Both the position numbers and the translations under genes were made by a program. A stretch of 59,136 bases of DNA, taken from NCBI GenBank assembly GCA_036494715.1, contig DASXNY010000015.1:1-59136 (forward strand). Direction: 5' to 3'. Positions 24,576 through 32,006 of this stretch are shown here, piece by piece. Source of the DNA: JAICJR01 sp036494715 (lineage in GTDB: Bacteria; Actinomycetota; Thermoleophilia; Solirubrobacterales; Thermoleophilaceae). How positions within the stretch are numbered: position 1 is the first letter of the stretch; each line of letters opens with the position of its first letter. The notes under the pieces were generated by a model. That model saw only the letters and a program-made list of their open reading frames with translations. It ran no database searches and was not told where the DNA came from.

Positions 24576-26150
24576 ATGCCTGACGCGGGGCTTGCTCCCC
24601 AAGCGCTCCTAGGCACGACCACGCCTGAGAGCGTCGCCCGTCCCCGGCCGGCCAGCTTGGTGCGTGCCGGCTGGCTGCGACGCGTGCTCGGCATGCTCCT
24701 GCTGACCGGCCTCTACTACGGCGCCGCGCACGTGGGCTACGCCGTCGAGTTCTCCGGGCCGGTGGCGTCGATCGTGTGGCTGCCGGTGGGCGTGGCCATC
24801 GCCTTCCTCTACCTCGCCGGCCTCGGCTACTGGCCCGGCGTGGTGCTGGGCGACCTACTCGTCAACAACTACATCACGCTGCCGTACGGCTCGGCCATCG
24901 CGCAGACCTGCGGAAACGTGCTCGAGGCCGTCCTGGCCGCCTACCTCATGCGCCGTTTGATCAGGGGCTCGCCGCTGGGCAGCGTCGGCAACCTGCTGCG
25001 GATGCTCGCGGCGATCGCGGCCGGTACCGTCCTCAGCGCCACGGTGGGCCTGCTGTCGCTGCGCCTGGGGGGCGTCGTCACGACGGCCGCGCTCCCGCGG
25101 CTGTGGCGGACTTGGTGGCTCGGTGACGCGATCGGCGCGGTGATCATCGTTCCCCTGGCGGTTGCGTGGTACCCGCCGCCTGGGCGGGAGTGGCTCAAGG
25201 GCCGGGGCGTCGAGGCGGCCGCGATCCTCGTGGCGATCATCGGGCTGAGCGAGCTCGCGCTGCGCACGAGCCGGCCGCTCACCTACTTCGTGTTCCCGGC
25301 CTTGATCTGGGCGGCGCTCCGCTTCGGCTCGCGCGGCGCCACTCTCGCGCTGGCCGTCGCCACCGGCCACGCGGTCTGGGCCACCACTCATTACGTCGGC
25401 CCGTTCGTCTTCGACTCGATCACCCACAGCGTGCTCGCCACGCAGCTCTACATCGCGGTGGCCGTCGTGTCGACGCTCACGCTGGCCGCGGTGGTGGCGG
25501 AACGCCAGCAGTTCGCGGACAGCCTGCGCGCCTCGCGCGCGCGCATCGTCGAGGCGGCCGACGCCGAGCGCCGGCGGCTCGAGCGCAACCTGCACGACGG
25601 CGCCCAGCAACGGCTCACCGCGCTCGCTGTGCGGCTCGGGATCTCGGCCGAGCAGGCACGGGCCGGGGAGGACGGCGTACCGATCGCGCTCGACCGCGCC
25701 CAGCAGGAGCTGCTCGTCGCGATCGACGAGCTGCGGGACCTCGCGCACGGCATCCACCCGCCGGTGCTCACGCGCTTCGGGCTGGCCACCGCCGCGAGTG
25801 AGATCGCAGCCCGCTCGTCGGTGCGCACGGAGATCGGCGGGCTGCCCTCGACCAGGCTGGACGACACGGCCGAAGCGACCGCTTACTACGTGCTCGCCGA
25901 GGCCATGACCAACGCGCAGAAGCACGCGCACGCCAGCTCGATACGCGTGCGCGGCAGCCTGTCCGGCGGGCTGCTGCGGATCGAGGTGGTGGACGACGGG
26001 ATGGGCGGCGCGGCGGAGGACGAGGGCCTCGGGCTGCAGGGACTGCGCGACCGCGTCGAGGCGATCGGCGGCATGCTCGGCGTGTACAGCCCGCCCGGGC
26101 GCGGCACGCGCATCGCAGCCGCGATCCCGGCGAGCGTCATTCGGCGCTGA
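24576..26150 (+). CDS. MASE1-domain sensor histidine kinase
   Basis: A 524-residue kinase. Residues 35-310 form a MASE1 membrane sensor of about eight helices (VASIVWLPVGVAIAFLYL, PGVVLGDLLVNN are typical). A short coiled linker leads to HisKA_3 with phosphoacceptor His340 (ERNLHDGAQQRL), then HATPase with N-box EAMTNAQKHAHA, VVDDGMGG and GLGLQGLRDRV. This NarX-type core matches NarL-type regulators, and the nearest is at 21662-22378 on the same strand. The ligand is unknown; MASE1 is a predicted small-molecule sensing region. The K+ channel gene follows after a 54-nt gap containing palindrome copy 3. Confidence 0.92.
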   Translation: MPDAGLAPQALLGTTTPESVARPRPASLVRAGWLRRVLGMLLLTGLYYGAAHVGYAVEFSGPVASIVWLPVGVAIAFLYLAGLGYWPGVVLGDLLVNNYITLPYGSAIAQTCGNVLEAVLAAYLMRRLIRGSPLGSVGNLLRMLAAIAAGTVLSATVGLLSLRLGGVVTTAALPRLWRTWWLGDAIGAVIIVPLAVAWYPPPGREWLKGRGVEAAAILVAIIGLSELALRTSRPLTYFVFPALIWAALRFGSRGATLALAVATGHAVWATTHYVGPFVFDSITHSVLATQLYIAVAVVSTLTLAAVVAERQQFADSLRASRARIVEAADAERRRLERNLHDGAQQRLTALAVRLGISAEQARAGEDGVPIALDRAQQELLVAIDELRDLAHGIHPPVLTRFGLATAASEIAARSSVRTEIGGLPSTRLDDTAEATAYYVLAEAMTNAQKHAHASSIRVRGSLSGGLLRIEVVDDGMGGAAEDEGLGLQGLRDRVEAIGGMLGVYSPPGRGTRIAAAIPASVIRR

Positions 26151-26153
26151 GAA

Positions 26154-26170
26154 TCACCCCATCCGGATGA
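26154..26170. promoter_or_regulatory. Recurrent palindrome, copy 3 (TCACCC-N5-GGATGA)
   Basis: It starts 3 nt after the kinase stop and ends 34 nt before the K+ channel ATG. That distance is nearly the same as for copies 4 and 5, which supports a shared regulatory role rather than chance. Confidence 0.55.
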
Positions 26171-26204
26171 CGCCCGGCAGCGGGCGCGCGTCGATCATCG
26201 CGCC

Positions 26205-26954
26205 ATGCCGGAGCCGGCGTCCACAGCTGGGGGCGTGGTGAGCATGTCGCGTCAGCCGGGGGAGCGCTGGTCCCGGTTCGCGGGCCGTATCGCCAACGCC
26301 TTCGGCCTGGTGCTGCTGCTGGTGCTGGCCACCTACGTGGCCGCGTCGCTGACCACCGACCGCGGCTGGAGCGGGGTGTTGATCGCGGTGCTGGCCAGCG
26401 CCTCTGCCACCGTGGCACTCACCACCGCGGAGGCGCTCCCCCGGCTCGTGCGGGGGGCGATAGTGCTGTCGATTGTCGCCGTCGCACTGGCGTTCCTGGC
26501 GGACGTCACCGGCACGCCGTCGCTGCTCGGCGTCAGCTCTCTCATCCAAACACTGCTGCTGTTGGTCGCCGGCCTGGCGGTGCTGCGCGCGGTGGTCACC
26601 GAGCGCCAGGTGGGCTTCCGCACGATCCTCGGGGCGGTGAGCGTGTACGTGATCCTCGCGCTCCTGTTCACGTTCTGGTACGTGGCGATCGACCGCCTGC
26701 AGTCCGGCCCCTTCTTCGCCGGCGACCCGAAGCTCGGCACCGGCGACTACGTCTTCTTCAGCCTCACCACGCTCACCACCACCGGCTATGGCAATCTCGT
26801 GCCGGCGGCGCAGCCCGGCAAGGTGGTGGCGGGCATCGAGATGCTGATCGGGCAGATCTTCCTGGTCACGCTCATCGCGCGGCTCGTGAGCCTCTGGCAG
26901 CCGGGCGCGTGGGGGCGCCTCCGGGAGCGCGAGCAGCGGCGGGGCAAAGCGTGA
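26205..26954 (+). CDS. Two-pore-helix potassium channel
   Basis: A 249-residue membrane protein with several N-terminal helices (residues 30-130) followed by a pore unit: TM, re-entrant loop with selectivity filter TTTGYGNLVP (residues 191-200), and a last TM (KVVAGIEMLIGQIFLVTLIARLVS). The TTLTTTGYGN pattern is that of K+ channels of the Ion_trans_2 family. There is no RCK/TrkA_N domain attached. Start ATG 26205; Met14 or a GTG at 26238 are alternatives. It converges with the MFS gene, stops 5 nt apart. Likely sets membrane potential under stress. Confidence 0.9.
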   Translation: MPEPASTAGGVVSMSRQPGERWSRFAGRIANAFGLVLLLVLATYVAASLTTDRGWSGVLIAVLASASATVALTTAEALPRLVRGAIVLSIVAVALAFLADVTGTPSLLGVSSLIQTLLLLVAGLAVLRAVVTERQVGFRTILGAVSVYVILALLFTFWYVAIDRLQSGPFFAGDPKLGTGDYVFFSLTTLTTTGYGNLVPAAQPGKVVAGIEMLIGQIFLVTLIARLVSLWQPGAWGRLREREQRRGKA

Positions 26955-26958
26955 TCGG

Positions 26959-28557
26959 TCAGGCCAGCGCTGCCGCTTCGGCGGAGGCCGCGGGCTCGAT
27001 GTCTGGCAGGCGAATCATGCGGCCTGAGTTGAACAACCCGAGCACGCCCGCGAGGATCGGCACGAGCAGCGCCACCTGAAGGGCGAGGTTCGTGGCGTGG
27101 GTGTTGATGCTGAGGATCTCCTCTCGGACGGGCGGGGGCTCGTCGACCAGAACCTTTTCGAGATGGGTGTTGCTCACGACCTGTGCGTCGTCCTCTAGGG
27201 TCTGCGCGATCTGGTGCTGCTGTGAGGAGGGGATCACCGGGCTCGCGTTCGTCATGTTGGTGAACGCCAGGGAGAGCGTCGCGAGCAGGATGCCGCCCGC
27301 CACCGCCAGGCCGAACGACAGCCCGAACGACCCCGCGGCCGAGTTCACTCCGGCCGCCTCGCTGATTCTTTCCTCGTCGATCGGGGCAAGGGTGTAGTTG
27401 TTGAGCTGCGACACCAGCAGGCCCAGTCCCGCTCCCGCGAGCGCCAGCGGGATGACGAGGTACCAGCCGGAGTGGGCCCTGGGCACGATGGGGATGATCA
27501 GTGCCAGCCCCAGCGCGCTCAGCGCGAACCCTGCCCGGATGATCTTGGCGGGGCGGCGGCCGCCGGCCTTGCGTCCGGCGAGGATTGCCACGGCGAACAT
27601 CGTCAGTGAGAGCGGGGCGAGCGACAGGCCCGTCTGCAGAGCGTCGTATTCGAGCTTGATCTGCAGGAAGATCGGCAGCGCGATCATCGCCCCGCCAAGC
27701 GTGACGTTCTGCAGCAACTGCCCGGTCACCCCGACCCTAAAGTTCGGGAGCCGAAACAGGTCGGGATCGAGCACCGTCACCTCGCCATCGCGATGGCGCC
27801 GCACGAGCCAGCGGGCGAGCCCCCAAAGTGCGAGCGCGCCGATCGCGATCAGCAGCACGACGTAGTCGCCGCCCTCCTGCCACACCAGGATGCCGAGCAC
27901 GACGCCCCCCATCCCCAGTACGGACAGGAGGGCGCCGACTGCGTCGATGTGCCGGTCTCCCGTGTACGGGACGTCCTTGACGAGGCCGATCTGCGACAGC
28001 ACGACCGCGATCACGACGACCTCAAGCAGGAAGCCGACGCGCCAGGACAGGTAGGTGGTGACGAACCCTCCGAGGAGCGGCCCGACAGCGGCCGCGATCG
28101 CAGCCGCTGCTCCGATGAGCGCATAGGTCTTCTTCTGCGCCGCTCCCTCGAAGTTGCCGTGGATCAGCGACTGCATCGCGGGCAGCAGGAGCGAGGCGCC
28201 GAGGCCGCCGATGATCGCCCAGAAGATGATGACCGCCGTCAGGCTCTGGGCGACGGTCATCGCCAGAGCGCCGATCGCGTACGCCACGAGACCCAACACG
28301 TACGCCCGCTTGCGGCCGAAGAGGTCGCCGACCTTGCTACTGATCAGGATGAACGCGGCGGAGATCAGCGCCTCAAGCGCGATCGCACTTTGGACAGCGC
28401 TCACCGTCGTGTGGAGATCCTTGACGACCGCCGAGATCGACACATTCATCAGCGACGTGTCGACGACGAGTACGAACATCGCCGCCGCGAGCAAAAGCGA
28501 CAACCGCGAGCTCCCGCCTTCGCCCTTGGAGCCGCTTATCGTCGCGTCGCCGGTCAT
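26959..28557 (-). CDS. MFS exporter, DHA2-type (second)
   Basis: A 532-residue, about 14-helix MFS protein. TM1 has AMFVLVVDTSLMNVSISAV and the loop 2-3 motif SSKVGDLFGRKR (G-D-x-FGRKR) is intact. A large polar loop between the last two helices (about residues 435-490, with VIPSSQQHQIAQTLEDDAQV) is typical of DHA2 members related to EmrB. It has visibly lower GC than its neighbours and slightly different codon use, which could mean more recent acquisition. Substrate unknown. The 109-nt upstream gap contains no clear promoter hexamers. Confidence 0.9.
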   Translation of the reverse strand: MTGDATISGSKGEGGSSRLSLLLAAAMFVLVVDTSLMNVSISAVVKDLHTTVSAVQSAIALEALISAAFILISSKVGDLFGRKRAYVLGLVAYAIGALAMTVAQSLTAVIIFWAIIGGLGASLLLPAMQSLIHGNFEGAAQKKTYALIGAAAAIAAAVGPLLGGFVTTYLSWRVGFLLEVVVIAVVLSQIGLVKDVPYTGDRHIDAVGALLSVLGMGGVVLGILVWQEGGDYVVLLIAIGALALWGLARWLVRRHRDGEVTVLDPDLFRLPNFRVGVTGQLLQNVTLGGAMIALPIFLQIKLEYDALQTGLSLAPLSLTMFAVAILAGRKAGGRRPAKIIRAGFALSALGLALIIPIVPRAHSGWYLVIPLALAGAGLGLLVSQLNNYTLAPIDEERISEAAGVNSAAGSFGLSFGLAVAGGILLATLSLAFTNMTNASPVIPSSQQHQIAQTLEDDAQVVSNTHLEKVLVDEPPPVREEILSINTHATNLALQVALLVPILAGVLGLFNSGRMIRLPDIEPAASAEAAALA

Positions 28558-28666
28558 CAGCTCCAGCCAACCCTAACCGCGCGCGACCAGGCACCAGCGA
28601 GCATGCAGGAGCGCTGCCTGGCGCTCGATGGTTGCTCGGCAGCCTGTCGGACAAGTTGTGGCTGAG

Positions 28667-29023
28667 TCATCGCGCCTCGCGCCGCGGCGGCAGATCGAGC
28701 TCGAACCAGATGTCCGGGGTCATGCCCCAGCGGTCGCTCATCCGGCTGATGAGGAAGAGCGCCCAGTCGAGGCGGCGGCTCGGGCCGAAGCCCGGCTCGG
28801 CGACGCTCGCGCGGATCGACGAGGACGACAGCGTGACCGACACCGAGATCCCGACCCCGTTGCCGTTCACCACCGCGCGGTTCGCCAGCTCGCTCACCAG
28901 CAGGCGCAGCTTGGCGAGCGTCACGTGGTCGACGCGATCCGCCAGCGAGTCGAGCTCCCGCCGGGCTAGCGCCCCGGCATTCCCTCCTGTGGTGGGTACG
29001 TCGAAACTGCGCGTCAATCCCAA
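28667..29023 (-). CDS. Degenerate anti-sigma-factor-type ATPase (HATPase_c_2)
   Basis: A 118-residue protein of the RsbW/SpoIIAB-like GHKL ATPase fold: ARRELDSLADRV, then an N-box-like LLVSELANRAVVNG (N-box normally ELVTNAVRH), a strand, and RMSDRWGM at the end. The G1 box, usually a D-x-G-x-G, reads VAEPGFG here, so the conserved Asp is missing; ATP binding may be weak or lost. Such proteins act as anti-sigma factors or partner-switching kinases. The start is a TTG at 29023 (or at 29017); both are poor. It is divergent from the small Trp-rich gene 29151. Confidence 0.75.
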   Translation of the reverse strand: MGLTRSFDVPTTGGNAGALARRELDSLADRVDHVTLAKLRLLVSELANRAVVNGNGVGISVSVTLSSSSIRASVAEPGFGPSRRLDWALFLISRMSDRWGMTPDIWFELDLPPRREAR

Positions 29024-29098
29024 TGTGCAAGCAGGCTCGCACGGGCTCGGGGCGAGGGCAATGAGGTCTGCCTGTTTCTGCCGGGGATGGCTGCACCC

Positions 29099-29115
29099 TC
29101 ACCCGATCGGGATGA
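29099..29115. promoter_or_regulatory. Recurrent palindrome, copy 4 (TCACCC-GATCG-GGATGA)
   Basis: Ends 35 nt before the GTG of the small Trp-rich gene. A GGATAC element, a plausible -10, starts 20 nt after the palindrome. It lies in the 127-nt divergent gap with the anti-sigma-like gene, so it could govern either side. Confidence 0.6.
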
Positions 29116-29150
29116 TGTCCGCCCTTCGCGCGCCCGGATACGTTGCGCGC

Positions 29151-29402
29151 GTGAGGCTGTTCGCCAAGAAGCGGCGCGACGTCAGCGTTGCCCGTCGCAA
29201 GCAGGCACGCGAGCTGCGCAACTGGCGCCTGTCCGCGCAGCGGGTGACGCGCACCTGGAACGCCTGGATCGCCGCCGAGCACAACGAGCGGCCGATGCGC
29301 TACCACGCGTATGTCATGGCGCTTGCCGAAGAGGAGCTGGCCGCCGCCGCCGTCGAGCGGATGGTGCGACTCGGCAAGGTCGAGCAGCTACGCAGGGCGT
29401 GA
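29151..29402 (+). CDS. Small Trp-rich helical protein, family B (unknown function)
   Basis: An 83-residue basic protein, paralogous to the 73-residue product at 18094-18315. The N-terminus is Lys/Arg-rich (FAKKRRDVSVARRKQARE). The core LRNWRLSAQRVTRTWNAWIA has the same W-R-x-x-A-x-x-V-x3-W-x2-W-x-A pattern as its paralogue, followed by ALAEEELAAA. Fold likely an all-helical hairpin. GTG 29151 is favoured as the only good start after the palindrome; the frame is open farther upstream but runs antisense through the ATPase gene. Convergent with the NfeD-like gene. Confidence 0.75.
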   Translation: MRLFAKKRRDVSVARRKQARELRNWRLSAQRVTRTWNAWIAAEHNERPMRYHAYVMALAEEELAAAAVERMVRLGKVEQLRRA

Positions 29403-29409
29403 CTCACGC

Positions 29410-29739
29410 CTAGGGCCTAGACCCCTCCGGCTCGACCACCAGCAGTAGACCGTCCCTGCTGACGACCTTCACGGTCTGGTCGCGGTCGGCGCCCTGGTCG
29501 CAGCGGGCTCGCCAGAGCGCGCCCTCCACGGACACCTCCCCCTCCGGCCGGCAGGGCGACACCACTTTCGCCAGCGCGCCGATCAGTGTCTCGGAGCCGG
29601 CCTCGATCTTGCGGTCCTTCACCTTGCGCCGCCAGAACGCCACCTCGCCGCCCGCGGCAACGAGCAGCACCGCGAACGAGATCACGTTCCAGGGCGACGG
29701 CACGAAGATCAGCAGGACGAACGCCAGGATCAGGAGCAC
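29410..29739 (-). CDS. NfeD-like membrane protein
   Basis: A 109-residue protein with two N-terminal transmembrane helices (LLILAFVLLIFVP, VISFAVLLVAAGGEVAFW) and a C-terminal OB-like beta barrel (LIGALAKVVSPCRPEGEVSVEG, LWRARCD, VKVVSRDGLLLVVEP). This is the short NfeD arrangement, which in other bacteria partners a membrane stomatin/STOPP protein; no stomatin gene is visible here. Start GTG 29739 sits at the beginning of TM1. Convergent with the small Trp-rich gene; the YihY gene diverges on the other side. Confidence 0.82.
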   Translation of the reverse strand: MLLILAFVLLIFVPSPWNVISFAVLLVAAGGEVAFWRRKVKDRKIEAGSETLIGALAKVVSPCRPEGEVSVEGALWRARCDQGADRDQTVKVVSRDGLLLVVEPEGSRP

Positions 29740-29773
29740 GTGTCAACTGTCGCGCGGCCGAAGCGGGGGCGCC

Positions 29774-29790
29774 TCATCCCATCTGGGCGA
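29774..29790. promoter_or_regulatory. Recurrent palindrome, copy 5 (TCATCC-CATCT-GGGCGA)
   Basis: One arm has a C for T change, but pairing extends outward (GCCTC and GAGGC), giving a longer stem. It ends 35 nt before the GTG of the YihY-type gene. Confidence 0.5.
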
Positions 29791-29825
29791 GGCGCCCTCG
29801 TCCCGGAAGCGCGACCATTACCGGA

Positions 29826-30806
29826 GTGGCGACGAACCGCCCGAAGGTGGCCGACAGGGCTCGCGCCGGCGCCGAGGTGGCCCGGGGCGCGGGACAGCGC
29901 GCAGCCGAGCGGGCACAGCGCCTGCGCTGGGCGCCGGCGGTCATGGCCGCCTTCGAGCGCGAGCAGATGTCCGGAGCGGGCCTGCTCGCCGGCGGCGTCG
30001 CCTACCGGCTCTTCTTCTGGCTCGTCCCGTTCGGCCTCGTGCTCGCCTCGGTGGCGAGCTTGTGGCTGAGCGAGGACCGCGGCAGCCTCACCCACGCCGC
30101 CAAGAGCTTCGGCCTGAGCGGCGTGGCCACGCGCTCGGCGCTGACGGCTGTTCAGAGTGGCGCGCATGCCCGCTGGTACCTGCTGATCGCGGGCGTCGGC
30201 CTTCTCTTCTACTTCGGGCTCGGCGCGGTGCGCGCCCTGCGCGTCGCCGCCTTCGTGGCCTGGCGGATCAAGCCCACGCGCCTGCGCCGCCCCGTCCGCG
30301 CGAGCGCGACGTTCACCGGGGTCTTGATGCTCGGCATCGCGGTGACAATGGGCACCACCTGGCTGCGCCACCACTTCACGGCGGCCGGACTAGTGGCCAC
30401 GCTCGCCACGATCGCTGTCTTCGTCGCCGTCGGTGTTTACGTGTTCGACCTCCTGCCGCACTCGGAGGGCATCGGCTGGCGCGAGCAGCTCCCCGGCGCC
30501 CTGCTCACGGCATGCGGCATCACCGGCATCCACCTGTTCGTCGTCTACTACCTGTCGGACAAGCTCGAGCGCTCGCCCAAGCTGTACGGAACGCTGGGAG
30601 CGGCCACGGTGGTGCTGCTCGGCCTCTACCTGCTGGCGCGTGTGGCCATAGCCGGCATGTTCCTCAACGCCACGCTGGCGGGCCGGCGTCCCCCCGATGC
30701 CCAGCCCCTGCCGGGTTCATCCGATTGGGATGAGGAAGCGGGCGCCCAGCCCGCAGAGAATTTGGCCCGCGGGGCGTCTCGGGGAGAGGAGTCAGAGATT
30801 GGCTGA
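29826..30806 (+). CDS. YihY/BrkB family membrane protein
   Basis: A 326-residue protein with about six transmembrane helices and the family features SGAGLLAGGVAYRLFFWLVPFG at TM1, a large middle section (ALTAVQSGAHARWYLLIAGVGLL), and PGALLTACGITGIHLFVVYYL followed by YGTLGAATVVLLGLYLLA. YihY-type proteins were once called RNase BN but are now regarded as membrane proteins of unclear role. Start GTG 29826. The last codons contain palindrome copy 6 and the stop overlaps the PPK2 start by 8 nt. Confidence 0.88.
   Translation: MATNRPKVADRARAGAEVARGAGQRAAERAQRLRWAPAVMAAFEREQMSGAGLLAGGVAYRLFFWLVPFGLVLASVASLWLSEDRGSLTHAAKSFGLSGVATRSALTAVQSGAHARWYLLIAGVGLLFYFGLGAVRALRVAAFVAWRIKPTRLRRPVRASATFTGVLMLGIAVTMGTTWLRHHFTAAGLVATLATIAVFVAVGVYVFDLLPHSEGIGWREQLPGALLTACGITGIHLFVVYYLSDKLERSPKLYGTLGAATVVLLGLYLLARVAIAGMFLNATLAGRRPPDAQPLPGSSDWDEEAGAQPAENLARGASRGEESEIG
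30717..30733. promoter_or_regulatory. Recurrent palindrome, copy 6 (TCATCC-GATTG-GGATGA), intragenic
   Basis: An exact TCATCC/GGATGA palindrome inside the 3' end of the YihY gene, where it encodes SSDWDE. It ends 65 nt before the PPK2 start. Located in coding DNA yet perfectly symmetric, so probably selected as a regulatory site for the downstream gene. Confidence 0.5.
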
Positions 30807-31767
30807 CAGCGTTGAGGGGCGACTCGCGGAGTTCATCGAACCCCTCCGGGTGAAGCCCGGCGCGAAGGTGAAGCTCGAGAAGGACTTCGACCCGGCGTTC
30901 AAGGCCGGGATCAAGAAGAAGAAGCAGGGAGTGAAGCTGCTCGCCCAGGGCGTGGACATCCTGTCCGAGTATCAGGCGCGGCTCGCCGCCCAGGACACCT
31001 GGGGCGTGCTCGTGGTGCTCCAGGCGCTCGACGCGGCGGGCAAGGACGGCACGATCCGCCACGTGATGAGCGGGGTCAACCCGCAGGGAGTCTCCGTCCA
31101 CGGCTTCAAGGTGCCGTCCTCGGAGGAGCTCGATCACGACTACCTGTGGCGTTACGCGCGGAGCCTTCCCAGGCGCGGCGAGATCGGGATCTTCAACCGC
31201 TCCCACTACGAGGAGGTCGCGGTCGTACGCGTGCATCCGGAGAACCTCGACCGCCAGCGTTTGCCCGGGTCGGCGAAGGAGGGCGACATCTGGAAGCGGC
31301 GCTACCGCGAGATCAACGACTGGGAGCGCTACCTCACGAACAACGGCTTCCGAATCGTCAAGCTGTTCCTGAATCTCTCGAAGGAGGAGCAGCGGCGGCG
31401 CTTCCTCCGCCGCATCGACCTGCCCGAGCACAACTGGAAATTCTCGAGTGCGGACGTGCGCGAGCGCGACTACTGGGACGACTACCAGCACGCCTTCTCC
31501 GAGGCCCTCTCGCACACGAGCACCGACTGGGCACCGTGGTACGTGGTCCCGGCCGACCGCAAGTGGTTCTCCCGCCTCAGCGCCGCGGCGGTGCTCGCGC
31601 ACACGCTGATGGAGATCGACCCCCAGTTCCCGACCGTGAGCGAGGAGCAGCGCCGGGTCCTGCTCGATGTCAAGGCGCGGCTCGAGGAGCAGGCGCCCAA
31701 GGGCGCCGCGCCCGATCCGTTCGAGGCGGACCAGCGCGAAGAGCCCGCACCCCAGACAGCGGGCTGA
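30799..31767 (+). CDS. ppk2: Polyphosphate kinase 2 family protein
   Basis: A 322-residue PPK2-type kinase that moves phosphate between polyphosphate and nucleotides. Walker A is QALDAAGKDGT (Gly81-Thr85), Walker B-like FNRSHYEEV, lid region WKRRYREINDWERYL, and DDYQHAFSEALSHTST near the C-terminus; all are standard for the family (class is not certain). Start TTG 30799 has GAGGAG 8 nt upstream and overlaps the YihY stop, so translation is coupled. The next genes (CYTH-CHAD, DAGK-like) suggest a polyphosphate-related operon. C-terminal 25 residues are a Pro/Glu-rich tail. Confidence 0.92.
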   Translation: MADSVEGRLAEFIEPLRVKPGAKVKLEKDFDPAFKAGIKKKKQGVKLLAQGVDILSEYQARLAAQDTWGVLVVLQALDAAGKDGTIRHVMSGVNPQGVSVHGFKVPSSEELDHDYLWRYARSLPRRGEIGIFNRSHYEEVAVVRVHPENLDRQRLPGSAKEGDIWKRRYREINDWERYLTNNGFRIVKLFLNLSKEEQRRRFLRRIDLPEHNWKFSSADVRERDYWDDYQHAFSEALSHTSTDWAPWYVVPADRKWFSRLSAAAVLAHTLMEIDPQFPTVSEEQRRVLLDVKARLEEQAPKGAAPDPFEADQREEPAPQTAG

Positions 31768-31902
31768 GCCGTGGCCACCACGACCACCGATTCACTACGG
31801 CGGGACCCACTACGGAAGTAAGGCGGTGGGCTCGTCGATAGGACTCACCGCTTTCGCGCTTATGATCATCGTCGCCGCCTACAAGAGTCGTAGCACCACC
31901 CA

Positions 31903-31934
31903 CTCGACAATCAGGCGGGAAACGCTCGACAATC
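31903..31934. repeat. Two 10-bp direct repeats at 22-bp pitch
   Basis: CTCGACAATC occurs at 31903-31912 and 31925-31934, exactly two helical turns apart, in the relatively AT-rich 239-nt gap before the CYTH-CHAD gene. It could be a tandem operator. No strong -10/-35 pair is evident beside it. Confidence 0.4.
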
Positions 31935-32006
31935 GGACGATGAATCTGACCGCACGTGGTGAGTTCGTGCTCGTGGCACGCCCGCGGAGCGGGTGAGGCG
32001 AGCCGG

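Noticed and set aside
31826..31996. 56-codon frame (GTG start) with a hydrophobic stretch before the CYTH-CHAD gene
   Set aside because: Only a weak ribosome site, lower GC, and it overlaps the direct repeats; more likely non-coding leader, though a small membrane peptide cannot be excluded.
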